DNA from: Sciurus carolinensis
Lineage: Eukaryota > Chordata > Mammalia > Rodentia > Sciuridae
Direction of reading: 5' to 3'
Length of the DNA: 64,000 bases
Assembly: GCF_902686445.1 (NCBI RefSeq)
Contig: NC_062214.1
Coordinates: 53,293,177 to 53,357,176, forward strand
Under the pieces are notes generated by a model. It saw only the letters and a list, made by a program, of their open reading frames with translations, ran no database searches and was not told where the DNA came from. Positions within the stretch are counted from its first letter, which is position 1. The number at the start of each line of letters is the position of its first letter. Shown here one piece after another: positions 22,475-34,255 of this stretch. The translations under genes and the position numbers were made by a program.

Positions 22475-22561
22475 CTCTCAGCATGTTCAATCTGTCAATC
22501 AATCAATAGCTCCCTCCCCCTCCCCGTCTCCCTTTTGACTCGGGGTGCACAAATACTAGGC
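22475..22561 (-). repeat. B1-ID composite SINE, ID-side piece split by an LTR-like insertion
   Basis: 'ggggtgcacaaatactaggc' is the antisense ID 3' side; the element resumes at 23088. Left boundary uncertain. Confidence 0.65.
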
Positions 22562-22568
22562 AAGTGCT

Positions 22569-23080
22569 ATTGGCATGAGATCTGCCATTTTCCTGCTGCC
22601 GGTATTCTGCCCCCCCACACCATTTTACAACCCAGATTGTTAGCCCTCGAACTTCCTAGTCAGTCATTGGTCCAGATTGTTAGCCCTCGAACTTCCTAGT
22701 CAGTCATTGGTCCAGATTGTTAGCCCTCGAAATTCCTAGTCAGTCATTGGTCCAGATTGTTAGCCTGAGAACTTCCTAGTCAGTCACTGGTCCAGATTGT
22801 TAGCCTGAGAACTTCCTAGTCAGTCACTGGTCCAGATTGTTAGCCTGAGAACTTCCCAGTCAGTCACTGGTCCAGATTGTTAGCCTGAGAACTTCCTAGT
22901 CAGTCATTGGTCCAATTGTTATTAGCCCACAAATTTCCACTATGTAAGAATAGCTCTACTGCCAGCCATTCTCTCTCACGCTCTCTCTCTCTTTCGCACC
23001 CTGTGGGCAGACACTGCCTGTTCACTTAATAAAATCTTTTGTGTGAGTTTCCACATCCGGAGTGGTTTCTGGGTGCTTTG
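22569..23080 (+). mobile_element. LTR-like insertion with internal 40-base tandem repeats
   Basis: A 512-base block interrupts a B1-ID SINE and is flanked by AAGTGCT on both sides (22562-22568 and 23081-23087). It has a tandem array (22632-22911), a CT-rich stretch, and a poly(A) signal AATAAAA near 23029 followed by a GT-rich sequence. That is the layout of an LTR U3-R-U5. It does not start and end with clean TG...CA, so boundaries or class remain uncertain. Confidence 0.65.
22632..22911 (+). repeat. Seven 40-base tandem repeats
   Basis: Units begin 'ccagattgttagcc' and end 'agtcagtcaytggt', with starts at 22632, 22672, 22712, 22752, 22792, 22832 and 22872. The first three carry 'ctcgaa' and the last four 'tgagaa' after 'agcc', so expansion went through two sub-types. 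This resembles duplicated U3 enhancer units of an LTR. Each unit carries a CCAAT-like 'ttggtcca' on one strand. Confidence 0.93.
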
Positions 23081-23087
23081 AAGTGCT

Positions 23088-23248
23088 CTACCACTGAGCC
23101 ACATCCCTTATCCCCCTTTTTATTCTTTTATTTTTATTTTGAAACAGTGTTTCACTAACTTGCCTGGGCTTGTCTTGAACTTGGAATCCTTCTGCCTCAG
23201 CCTCCCAGGTAGCCGCGAATATAGGCGTGTGCCACCCTGTCCAGCTCA
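23088..23248 (-). repeat. B1-ID composite SINE, B1-side piece
   Basis: 'ctaccactgagccacatccc' then 'gaaacagtgtttcactaact' and 'ataggcgtgtgccaccctgt'. Continuation of the SINE that begins near 22475. Confidence 0.88.
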
Positions 23249-23297
23249 ACCCTCTGGCTTCTTTCAGTAATTTTTTTCTTTTTTTAAAAAAAATTTA

Positions 23298-23389
23298 GGG
23301 GCTGGGGAGATAGCTCAGTTGGTAGATTGCTTGCCTTGCAAGCACAAGGCCCTGGGTTCGATCCCCAGCACCCCAAAAAAAAAAAAAAT
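23298..23389 (+). repeat. Young ID SINE
   Basis: Almost consensus: 'ggagatagctcagttggtag', 'gggttcgatccccagcaccc' and poly(A). A flanking AAAATTTAG / AAAAATTAG pair is a likely target duplication. Confidence 0.95.
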
Positions 23390-23505
23390 TAGTTGTCAAT
23401 GTATCTTTTTATTTTATTTATTTATATGTAGTGCTGAGTATCAAATCCAGGGCCTCACACATACCAGGAAAGCGTTCCACCACTGAGCCACAACTCTAGC
23501 CCCAG
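23390..23505 (-). repeat. ID SINE, inverted relative to its left neighbour
   Basis: 'atttatatgtagtgctgagt' to 'ccactgagccacaactctag'. Lies back to back with the ID at 23298-23389. Confidence 0.92.
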
Positions 23506-24234
23506 TAATTTTTTTTCTTTTTATTTGTTTTTCTGTTGTTTGAAATGATATTCCTAATTACAGGTTTGTTTGCTTTGGTATTTATCCTATTAGTGTCTCT
23601 GAGCTTCCCAGAACCATAGTCTGGTGCTTGACATTAATTTGGAGGAAATCATCCAGTCATTGTTTCAAACAATAGGAATGATTTCTCCTGTTTCTTTCTC
23701 TATATATATATAGGTTGTACCTTTTGATAATATATATGTTATATCTTTTGATACACATGACAAAAATTGTACATGTGAATGGAGTATTGTGATGTTAAAT
23801 ACATGTTACATTGTATAATCGAGCTGAACATATCTCATTTATCAATTCTTTATGGCAAAAAAAAAAACATTTAATAACCTTTTAGATTTTTGAGATATTC
23901 AGTCACAATTGCTATCTGTAGTCACACCATTATGCAATAGCACAATAAAACTTTTTACCCCTATCTAACTACTGTTTAGTACCCTTTTACCAATATTTCC
24001 CAGTCTTTCTTTTCCTCCTATTCTCCCATCCTCTATTCCGGTTTTTGTGTTTGTTGTTTTTTATTTGTTCACTTTGGTCTTTATTATTTAATTTTCATTT
24101 TGGAGGTTTCTGTTGATGCATCATGAAACCCAGAGATTCTGTATCCTTTCTACTAATTAGCCCATCAAAATTTAGCCCATCAAAGGCATTCTTCCTTTCT
24201 ATTAACAGCAGTTTGTATATGTAGCATTTATTTT

Positions 24235-24430
24235 TATTTTTTCTTAGGATTTCCATTTGGTGGAGGGTTGAATCCAGGGGCCCCTTTCCCTTGAGCTACA
24301 TCCCCAGTCCTTTTTAGTTTTTATTTTGAGGCAGGGTATCACTGAGTTGCTGAAGCTGGCCTGGAACTTGGAATCCTACCTCAGTCTCCTAAATCATTGG
24401 CATTACAGGTGTGTACCACCATACCTAGCT
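24235..24430 (-). repeat. B1-ID composite SINE
   Basis: 'ggttgaatccaggggcccct', 'gaggcagggtatcactgagt' and 'tacaggtgtgtaccaccata'. Confidence 0.92.
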
Positions 24431-25472
24431 CAGGGGTTTTATCTTTGCTTACATTAATCATTGTTCTTTCATACTGTTTCTTTATCTGTTAAAGCCCTTA
24501 GCATATTAATCAAAGTTGTTTTAAATTCCCTGTCTGATAATTTCAATATCCCTTCTATGTCTGGTTCTGATACTTGTTTTGTCTCTTCAAACTGTGCTAT
24601 TTTCCTTTTAGTATGCCTTGTCATTTTTTCTTCTTACCTGGACATTATGTACTGGGTTAAAAATAAAAACTATTATAAATATGCCTTTAGCAATTTAGTG
24701 GTAAGATGTGGAGGGAGAAGTTTTCCTTACAGTCCTTTGATTAGGTCTATCTTTTAATGAGCCCATGCCTCTGGGCTATGAACTTATGTGTGGCTCAGTT
24801 TTCTCACCCCCAGAAGGGAAGGGATGGCTAGAATTGGGCATGTCCCTACTCCCAGGTCATAGATGTAATAAAACCCTGCAATTTAGGCTCTGATTATGTA
24901 ATTTTTCCTAAGGACAGACTTTGTTAAGAAATGTTTCAAAATGGTTCCTTTCTCTGTCCTCCTCCTGAAAACTTGGGTGATTCTTCTCCAAGTCTTTATT
25001 ATGAGAACCTGGTCAAACTTCCAGAGGTAAAACAACATAGGCATGGCAATCTCCCTATTTCTGCTTCCTCCTGGAGTTTTTAACTCTCAGACTTGTCCTC
25101 ATTGAGCCTCCAGCAATTCGTCAATTACAGTTCAGGTTTTCCTACCCTGGAATTTTTTCCCATGGAGATTTCTTTCAGGGTATATTGTGATCTTGTGCCC
25201 ACCTGTATGAATCTCCAGTTTTGTAGGTAGTTTATCCTGTGATCTCATTTTTGCTATCACTAAGAAATTTGTTGTTCTTTCAGTTTAGCTTTTACTTGTT
25301 GTTAGAACAGAGTGATTCTTAAGTTCCTTAGGTAAGGAACAGGAAACTATAAGTCCCATAAGTTATCATTTTACTTGTAATTTTCTCTTTGATCCAAGAA
25401 TTATCTAAGAGAGAGTTATTTTTTTTTACCTATTTGTTTTTTATTTTATTTTTTCTAACTTCATTTTATTAT

Positions 25473-25855
25473 TGTAAGGAAAATCCCACGAAACCACGCT
25501 GGACACGGGAAATCACATAAGGGAGTTTATTAAGCAAACAGAGTGTCTCCCTGCAGGGTAAGAGAGAAAATGAGAGGAAAAGAGAAAGGAAAGAGAAAGT
25601 GCGCGCTAGAGAGAGTGGAAAGTGCAGGAGGAGGAAAAGCAAGTGTGTAGGACAGAGAAGCAAGAGAGAGGAAAGATGGTGGTTGAATTCCACCAGGCTA
25701 ACAGGACCAATATTGGAGAAGGATACTTGCAAGCTGACTGATGAACCAATAGCTAGCTAGGATGTTCACAGATTGACAAGTGGTTGGGAGGCGGGGAAAA
25801 TGACTGCAACGGAATGGGCAGGGGAGCATCTTTATACATTACATTGTAGTCAACC
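25473..25855 (-). mobile_element. Solo LTR, copy 1 of a family seen twice in the window
   Basis: Very similar along its whole length to 39504-39894, in the same orientation. On the minus strand it has a poly(A) signal in 'tgcttaataaactccc' (about 25526-25541) followed by 'gtgatttcccgtgtcc' and the TG...CA-type terminal 'ccttaca'. A polypurine plus-strand stretch occupies 25555-25680. No internal genes. I did not find a target duplication. Confidence 0.8.
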
Positions 25856-26029
25856 GTTCTATACTTTTAAATTAAGATTATCTTCTCTGTCAAGTACATG
25901 ATCGATGTGTACAAATTCCATGGTTATAAAAAATGTATATTTTCTATTTATAATTCAAATTTTCTGTGCCTCTGAAGCCAGAACTGGGGACAGGCAGTTA
26001 GTGTAGAAATAGGGGATCAGGTCAAATTG

Positions 26030-26480
26030 AGGAAGTGAATGGGGTCCATGAAAGTCATCTGTCTCTGGAAGTTGGAGACTGCCCCTGGGAGAATGGAATG
26101 TCAAGGCTCTCTGGAGCCCATTGATTACCAAGTTTTCCTGCCCTTATCAAGGACTGCAGGCAAGGAGCTGCTAATTAATGCCCCCTGGGCCCTTGCCTGG
26201 CTGAATCACTTTGGCCTCCCCCGCCCATCTGCTTCTCACTTTATGCATCTCACCTGCAAAACCAGTCCTAGTCACATAGGCAGGAAAGAGAGATGAGGGG
26301 GGAAAGAACTGGAGAACAAAAGAGACCTTAACCTATAAAATATTTAGGGCATGCTCACTTCTTGGGATTCTAGAATATCAGCCATGGCCCCTTCTCCCTC
26401 CCGGGAGAAGTCTGTAGTATTACTACTTTTAAATAAAACCTGCTTAATATGCTTGCCTTGGCATACTTCTCTAGTTTTCA
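26030..26480 (+). mobile_element. Possible LTR fragment
   Basis: The block contains 'ctataaaatatttagggc' (TATA-like, 26333) and, about 95 bases on, 'taaataaaacctgcttaata' (poly(A) signal, 26430), spaced as in an LTR. There is no matching second copy in the window and I cannot name the family. Confidence 0.4.
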
Positions 26481-27785
26481 AACTTCAACATTAGAGGAAG
26501 CAGAACTCGTCACTTGTAAATGGCAGTATCAACACCAACTCTGCTCAACCTACACTTTAAGCCTTTCCAGAAGCCGTCCCTATGTGGGAGGCCATAACAC
26601 AGACCTATTAGTGATTCTCCCAAAGAAAACGAGGGAATAACAATACTTTTGGACCTGCCATCTCTTTCTACTCCCTATTAGACATTTTTCTCTTCCCTAA
26701 CATGATGATTTTTAATAATGACTTTCATACTTTCCCATTTGTTCCCAGGATGATTCACATCCTGGCAGGACAGAGCAGAATAGTGTACTATTTCCTCATG
26801 TTGTGCAGAAAGCATGTAATTTAAAACTTACGAGTTGTTCACTTCTGGAATTTTCCATGTAATATTTTCAGATTGCTGCTAACTATAGATAACTGAAACT
26901 AGAACTCAAAACTGCAGGTAAGGGAGAAGTACTATACAATGCCGAGGCAGCAAGGAAAAAGATAAAGAGTACATCTTTTTATATCTTATATTTTTAATAT
27001 GTGGATACTAGATATTGAAAGGACTAAGAGACCAGAATATTATATTGGCACCAAAAATTTTGAAGTAGCTACTGAAGGTTGAACACAGAATCAAGCAAAC
27101 AGAGGTGCTATACATCATGAAATGTCAAATAGGAATCAAGCTCTGAAACTCCCTCAGTGGCCTAAGCAGTGGGAGTTATAGACCAATCTTGAGTGACCAA
27201 CTGGGTGCTCCAGTCTTCTGTAGGGAACTGCTGGATAGGCACGAAGGGTACCTTCTTGCCTACAAACCAGTCTGACCTCAGGTTGAGTAGCAATGGACAC
27301 AAGAACTGGCACAGTCCATTCACCATAATATTCATCCTCAATTCAGATGCATTTTCTAAGAGGAAAAGAAGAGTCTCAAGCTACACATGCAGGTCATACA
27401 GAAAGAACTGCTAACTGGGATTCCCTGTGACTCAAACAGCTGCATGTGAGTATCCTTCAGCATCATACTAGCACAGGTACTCCTGATAAACTGACTGGAC
27501 ATCCTTTTCTTCCCCTACATGAGGGCTCATTGCCTTCAATGAACTCTCACAGTAAACTAATTGCCTCCCCCTATTTCATTCCTTTCCAAATGTACCCATG
27601 AGTGAACACATCTAAACTCAGGCACTGTGATCCCTGAAGGCAAAGATCTGGTTTCCCCTCTCTACTAGATGATTTCCATCAGTTTATGGGTAGTTTGTAA
27701 TAACTGCTATTATATTTTTTTAAACCTCCCTTGACCCAATATTGTATTGCAGTCATCACTCTATACTTTTGTCTACAGAAATTCG
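26481..27785. other. Unassigned intergenic sequence
   Basis: No repeat family or exon recognised; short open frames (26449-26640, 27193-27414) show no family motifs. Confidence 0.3.
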
Positions 27786-27787
27786 TT

Positions 27788-30345
27788 TTTTTTTTTAAGT
27801 TTAATTTATTTTTAAATTTTTTAAAAATTTTACAGACTGCATTTTGGTTCATTATACACAAATGGGATATAACTCTTCATTTCTGTGGTTGTACACAATG
27901 AAGATTCACATCATTCATGTAATCATACATATACATGGGATAATACTGAGATATACATGGGAGATACTGAGATTGGTTTCCCTCTGAATGGAACATGTTT
28001 TTCTCTGGAAGCATTTAAAATTCTATCCTTATTAAGTATGTTAGGCATTTTCATAATAATGTGCCTTGATGTAGGCCTATTGTAATTTTGTATGTTTAGG
28101 GTCCTGTAAGCCTCCTATATTTGATTTTCCATGTCATTCCTTAGGTTTGGGAAGTTTTCTGATATTATTTCATTGAAAAGATTGAACATTCCAAGCTTTC
28201 ATCTATACCAATAAATCTTAAATTGGGTCTCTTCAGGTTATTCCCTATTTCTTGGAATTTTTGTTCATAATCTCTTAATATCTTTCTACATGGTCAATTT
28301 TATTTTCAAGATTATATATTTTGTCTTTGTTGCCTGAAACTCTTTCTTCCAAGTGGTCTAGTCTGTTGGTGATGCTTTCCATTGAATTTTTAATTTGGTG
28401 TTTTGATTCCTTCATTTTGAGGATTTATGTTTGTTTTTATTTTCAGAATCCCTATCTCTTTATTGATCCTTCACTTCCTGTATTTTCTTTCTCATTTCAT
28501 TCCTTACTTTGTCCTTTAGCTCAGATCAGTTTGACTATGTGCAATCTAAATTTCTTCTCTGACATTTCTTCCACTATGGTGTCATTGGATTCTGTTATTG
28601 AAGTATCTTGGTTTGTTTGGGGAGATTTGTTCCCTTGCTTTTTCATGTTGTTTGTGTGTCTACCCATCTAGCAGTATGAATCTGAGGTAGTAGAGTTACT
28701 ACCCTGTAGTGTCTCTGAAGATTGCTGGTATCTCAACATTTAGGAGGAGACAAATAATAACAACAACCAATGCAAATGGCATACAGCATTAAGCCAAATA
28801 GTTCCTGCGATGACATCTACAATGCTAATTGCCAGAACAAACAAATGATACAATCAGTTATTGCCCACAGTAAAAACAGTAAATTTGCAAAAGAGTTTAT
28901 AATTCAAATGGTGGACTGGGAGAGAACTGAAGTGATGTAGGATGTGATGATTATGCGGGAGAAGGATAGAAGATAGAAGTAAAAAATTGAAGAGTGAAAG
29001 AGAGAACAATAGAAATTGGCTCATAGCAGAAGAAAAGTGAAAAAGAATGAAGGGAAACAGATAAGTTAGAGAAAAAATATATAAAGTAAAAATTTCAAAA
29101 AAATAAAAGAATACAAAACAAAACTGAAATATACTAATCAAATATCATACTCCTCAAAATACTGATCCATGAAAAATAACTGACTTCAAAAATGCTAGAA
29201 ATGAGAAAAAAATATGAATATGTATAAATGTCCATGAACCATTAAGGTCACAATTAAACAGAGAAAAGAAAAAAGGAGGAAAAAAAAGATCTTGATTAAA
29301 AGTTAAAGAATTGTGTCTATTGGAGTTCAAAAGATTCTCAGTTTCCCTTCTCAGCAGTGGGGTTGTTAGGGTAAGAGAGGTAATCCCATAGGTGGAACTC
29401 CTGGAGGCATCATTTAAGCTTAGGTGGGCTCCAGGTTCTTCACAGAATGCCAACTGGTCTGGAGACTTCAAATCAGCACATCTCCAGGGCCCATCAATTG
29501 CCAGTTCACACTGGAAGACTGCACCACAGAGATCTCTCCTGGGTTCCACTTGTGTGGTTCAGGAGCCAATTCCTTGTCCACTATGTCACTTGCAGATCCC
29601 ATGTTTCCTGGTCTTGGGTTCAGTCTCCAAATTCAATCTCTTCCCATTCTGACCCTTTCAAATTCCTGACCAGGCACATCTCTCCCAGCCAGTCCTGCAA
29701 GCAGCTTGGTTGGAGGGGGAGGGAGAGAGCCAGGTGGGTTTGCATGATCAATTGTCCCCTGTGTAAACATGTCTCCACAGTTGATTTTCTCTTGGTCACT
29801 TAGGTACACTCTATGACAAGCAGTGTGGGTTTACCAAGCCTGTATTTCAGGCCAACATAGGTTTTCCAGGAATCAGCTCCCCTAACTGCTGCCCCACCTC
29901 CCACCCTGCACTGTAGCTGCAAAATGTTTCCTTCCTCTGTCCTCTGCATGAAGCCTGGAGAGATGGTGGCTTCTTTCCCACACAAGGATATTGTGCACCA
30001 CTCCTTTCAGTTTAGTCCAGTAGTGTCTTTGATCTCTAAACTCTCCATACCCAGACACACCTCAGGCCTCCTAAAAATGCATGTTCCTTTAATTCCCTTA
30101 TCACTCCACTTTGCTCATGGAGGGGCTGCTCTGGCTGGTATATCTGGCCACAGCAGTGGCTGTGGCACTGGGGATTTCTTCCTTATTATATCCAACCTCC
30201 TGAGTCCTGGATCTGTTTTGAATGTCCAGTTTTAAATTAGAGTTAAGTCCCCCACCTAATTTTTTGTTGTCGTTGTTCACCTACCTTGCTATGGAACAGC
30301 CAAATAAGCAACCTTCTGTATTCCACCATCTTGAATCTCCCAATC
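27788..30345 (-). mobile_element. Half-L1 (HAL1-like) element, antisense, apparently complete from 3' tail to 5' UTR
   Basis: Poly(T) at about 27787-27798 starts the antisense 3' end, whose 'ttacagactgcattttggtt' is the squirrel L1/HAL1 3' UTR end. ORF1-derived sequence follows at about 28140-28680, for example the reverse of the coiled-coil part around 'ttccaagtggtctagtctgt'. GC-richer 5' UTR-like sequence then runs to about 30335, ending 'caccatcttgaatctccc', which contains the CAAGATGG-type YY1 motif usual at L1 5' ends. No ORF2 lies between ORF1 and the 3' UTR. All frames are broken. Parts at 28680-29330 are hard to align by eye. Confidence 0.65.
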
Positions 30346-30440
30346 ATAATTTTTAAAAAAATGTTATTCTTTTTAGTTATACATAACACTAGAACGTATT
30401 TTGACATATCATACATACACAATCATACTAAATTTAAACA
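30346..30440 (-). repeat. Short L1 3' UTR-like fragment
   Basis: 'tttttagttatacataacac' and 'ttttgacatatcatacatac' are motifs repeated elsewhere in squirrel L1 3' ends; short and undated. Confidence 0.45.
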
Positions 30441-30559
30441 CACACACATCTGTGCACATCCTTGCAAGATTTTGGAAGGTTAAAGATAAAGGAAGAGCCC
30501 AAAAACTTTCAAGGAAGAAAAACAGGTTACCTAAGAAGGTATGAGAATTGGATTGGCAT

Positions 30560-30757
30560 CTTTTTCTCTGTGTGTACTGGGGATTGAAGCCAGGGGCACT
30601 TAATCACTGAGCTACATCCCCAGACCTTTTTTTAATGTTTTATTTTTGAGACAGGATCTCACTAAGCTGCTTAGGGATTCACTAAATTGCTGAAGTTGGA
30701 TTTGAACTCATGATCCTCCTGAGTTGCTGGGATTACAGGCATGGGACACCTGGCTGG
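30560..30757 (-). repeat. B1-ID composite SINE
   Basis: 'gtactggggattgaagccag', 'gagacaggatctcactaagc' and 'gctgggattacaggcatggg'. Confidence 0.92.
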
Positions 30758-32340
30758 TATCTGTTTTATTATTAGCCAAAATGTATATGAGAAGACATTG
30801 AAACAGTATCTTCAAAGGTGAGTAGAAAGTTTTTTGAGTCTAGAATTTGACACCCAATACAGAAATAGAAGAGTAAAATAGATATTTCATACATGCAAAA
30901 ATTCATGTTTATTTTACTGCATTTTTTCTAAAAAAGTACTTAAGAATATACTGTGGAAAAAATGAAATGTGAGCTAGGTAAAAGAACCCATCCTAGGAAA
31001 AGCAATGCAGCAAGACTGAAAAATAATGAATCCACATTCAAGAGGATGCCAGAGGGTTAGAAGAATGCCTTGAAACAAAAAAGTAGATTCCAGTTAACAA
31101 GCTAAAATTAAGAAGTTGGGTGATCATCACAAAATATATAGTGGTGTATGCTTCATTTTGTCAAATGACAAAGGTTAGTAAAAACACTAAGGAAAGCTTG
31201 AAGTATATGTTTGCGATTGCCTTAAAGTTTTGTAAGAGCACAATAGTTGAAATACAAAAACTAAAATGCAGCATGATTGTTAGAGCTGCTTGAGTATAAG
31301 AGAAGATTTGATTTGACCTTGACCATTGAATTGGCGTAGTTTTAGTAATAAAAGATTACATTTCCTATTCTATGAGTTCAAACTAATTCTTTGATTCTAT
31401 AATAAATTATATTTATAGAAATATAAGCTCATACACACTAGATACTGATTTTGAACTTTTTAGAATCAACCTATGTATACAGGAAACAATTAAAATGACT
31501 AAACTTACAGGGAAGGGTAAGGCTTTGCAATGACCATAGAAGAGAAAACCTCCAGAGTCCTAGAGAAGCCCAAATACTGAAGCAGTTGGTGGCAGGAGTA
31601 TGACCTAGAAATGTGGGCCTCTCTGACCTTTGTAACTAACCATTGGTGGCAGTGGTGGTCTCAGAAAAGAGTAGGAAATACTTCTGAAAAATCAGTGTGA
31701 ACCCCCAGCTGGAGTGAATCTTCTCCTGAGTTTTCTCATTCCAGAATGATAATCCTTAGGTGAGAAAGGTCTTTAATAGTGACTTATGGTATAGTACAAG
31801 GGTTATACCTGGGACCAAGAATCAGTTTGGCAAAGAAGTCACAGATCTTTCTTCAAAATTTAAGTTGTTACTACCAGAATAAAAATACCTCAACTTCACA
31901 GGGCAATCAGAAAATGTAGGAAACATTGTCCACAGTTGCTGAGAACAGAAATACATACTCATGAGCAGGTACTGAAACCAGTCCTGACCTCTGCCTAGGG
32001 TCCTTGGTAGGGTAATGTCCAGAATATAGAGAAGAGGCATCAGTTGTGCTGGGAAAATTGAAGAGATGTTTTGAATAAAGGACAAGTCACAGATGGTCTA
32101 ATGAGAATGAAAATGAGGACTTGGCTCACCCCCAAAATGTTCTAGAGATGCCGAATTATGTAGAAAGAGTTTCTGTAGAACCATAACATCTTTGCAATAA
32201 GTAGTAAAAGCTTTAGTTATGGTAAGTCATTACATAGCACCAGAGAGTCCACAGTGAAGAGAACATCTTTGAGATCAGTAAGCTTTGAAAGGCTTTTATT
32301 TTAGTGAGTTATTCCTTTCCCATCAAGAGATCTACTACAA
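30758..32340. other. Unassigned intergenic sequence
   Basis: About 1.6 kb with no recognisable repeat, exon or long frame. Confidence 0.35.
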
Positions 32341-32679
32341 GGAAAAATGTTTACAAGAATAAAGAAGGCAGATTGCTCCCTGTCAGGCACCTATCATCTG
32401 CCATTTGCCTGCCTCTGGCCTGTCCATTGCCTGCCTTACACCTATCCATCACCCAACACACAAGGTTCACCTCCCGATCGTCGAACAACAGTCAGCAAAT
32501 TGATCGCCGACTGCCAGTGGAGCACCAGCTGCCTGCTGTTGCCTGGAAGTTCACTGTTACAGTACCTGCAGGTTTGATTACACATGGCTGCCGCCATTTT
32601 GAGACAAGAGCCAGGCCCCATAGTCCCCCTGGGCAGACTGACTGAGCCCCGTCTCTAGGATCCCTCAGCCCAACTGATC

Positions 32680-32880
32680 ACTCCCTGCCTCTGGGGCTCT
32701 CACATCAACTGACTGCTCCCTGCCGCCAGGACCCCCAGACCAACTGACTGCGCCCTATCACCGGGACCCCAGACCAACTAATTGCACCTGGCTTCCAGGA
32801 TCCCGCAACCACACCAAACACACCCGACCTCCAGGACCCCTGCCTGACCAACTGCATCCCGCCTCCAGGACCTCCAGCTG
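32680..32880 (+). repeat. Degenerate ~32-36-base tandem repeats in the HAL1-like 5' UTR
   Basis: Five or six units of the form 'gaccaactgactgc', 'ccctgcc', 'ccaggacccc' follow one another with substitutions and small length changes. Such monomer arrays are typical of rodent L1 5' promoters. Confidence 0.7.
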
Positions 32881-33877
32881 ACCACATCCACACCCTGAAC
32901 TGCAGCTCTCCATTTGCCAACACATTTGGAAGCCAGAGCGGCCATCTTGAATAATCCTGGAAGCCATAGCTCTGATCTTTAGGTGGGGCAAATCCCATCC
33001 TGAGATGCCTGCTAGAGACTTGAAGCTCATTGTCAGGTACCTATCATGCATCAGGCTACTGAAGACTAGGAGGTTTCATTACTATATGACTGTTATACTG
33101 TAGATTTTCTTTTTTCTCCTTATTGAAAACTTTTAAGTTTTTATTTCTTTACTTTTCTTGCTCTCTTTTCCTTTTGTTTACCTGTTCCCTCAGAGTCTCT
33201 TTCTCCCATTTTTGCATGCTAACATCCAATTTCTTTTGATTACACTCTCACCCTTTCCATTATCTAGAACTTCTGTATATTCTTTTCTTATCCCATTAAC
33301 AGCCACATTCTACATCCCTCTGCATCCTCTTTGTTCTCCATTTGAAACTGTAGACCTTATTGAAAATCTGTTTGTTTTACTGAAGATAATATTTGAACTC
33401 ATTCTGTTTATTATGACAATTTTGTTATTGCCCTCATAGGGGCTATTTGGTCTAGGATTGCATAGTGTCTGAATTGGGCACTGCTAATATTGATCGCCCC
33501 TTAAAGAAAGGGTTTTGGAAACCTATAGGGCCACTATAAGCCTATAGGGGGAAATCTGCAATACCCCAGATCTGCACAGCTAGAAGGGAAGATACATGAA
33601 CAACATGAAAAAACAAGGGAAGAAAATGATCCAAACAAATCTAGATTCTATATTAATAGAATCCAATGACAGTATGTTAGAAGAAATGTCAGAAAAGGAC
33701 TTCAGATTATACATGGATGATTCACGAAGCAAAGGATGAGATAAGAGAGCAAATGCAGGCAATGAATGATAATACCAATAAGCAGTTGAAATAGCAACTG
33801 CAGGAAGCAAAGATCATTTCAACAAAGAGATAGAGATTCTCAAAAAAAAAAAAAAAAGCCAAACAGAAATCCTTGAA

Positions 33878-34255
33878 ATGAAGGAAATAATAAACCAAAT
33901 AAAAAACTCAATGGAAAGCATCACCAAAAGACTAGACCACTTGGAAGACAGAACCTCAGACAATGAAGACAAAATATTTAATCTTGAAAATAAAGTTGCC
34001 CAAACAGAGAAGATGGTAAGAAATCATGAACAGAATCTCCAAGAACTATGGGACATCATGAAAAGACCAAATTTAAGAATTATTGGGATTGAGGAAGGCA
34101 CAGAGATACAAACCAAAGGAATGAACAACCTATTCAATGAAATAATATCAGAAAATTTCCCAAACCTGAAGAATGAAATAGAAAATCAAATACAAGAGGG
34201 TTACAGAACACAAATGCACAAAATCACAACAGATTCACACCAAGGCACATTATAA
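33878..34255 (+). pseudogene. L1/HAL1 ORF1 protein remnant (coiled coil and start of RNA-binding domain)
   Basis: Translation gives a heptad-rich N-terminal part ('ITKRLDHLEDRTSDNEDKIF', 'NLENKVAQTEKMVRNHEQNL') and then the 'RPNLRIIGIEEG' signature that opens the ORF1p RNA-recognition domain. A stop at 34253 and a shift into the 34255-34551 frame ('VQNKDRILKAMREKHQITHR') break the protein, so it is a remnant. Intact ORF1p trimerises through the coiled coil and binds its own RNA. Confidence 0.85.

Larger units (their letters stand above)
13555..25465 (-). mobile_element. Ancient L1 (L1M-type), antisense, near full length with many nested insertions
   Basis: The plus strand reads as the reverse of an old L1 from 3' UTR to 5' end. 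The 3' part at 13555-14300 has 'cactcttggtgttgtacatt'. ORF2 antisense runs across 14770-19300, for example 'ccatctgggcctggtgcttt' at about 17367 and 'gattgggattgcgttgaatc' at about 15808. The 5' portion continues at about 19310-20100 and 23520-25460. Stops and indels break every frame. Inside it lie a solo LTR (14306-14760), two younger L1 3' ends (20105-21850), an LTR-like insertion (22569-23080) and over a dozen SINEs. Whether the left and right portions belong to one insertion is inferred from order and orientation. Confidence 0.75.

Noticed and set aside
22632..22911. A CRISPR-like array
   Set aside because: The 40-base units are contiguous with no spacers, and the setting is a mammalian LTR-like element.
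29154..29803. Frames of 81-131 codons around 29.2-29.8 kb
   Set aside because: They lie in the 5' UTR-like part of the antisense half-L1, and both strands are open at once.
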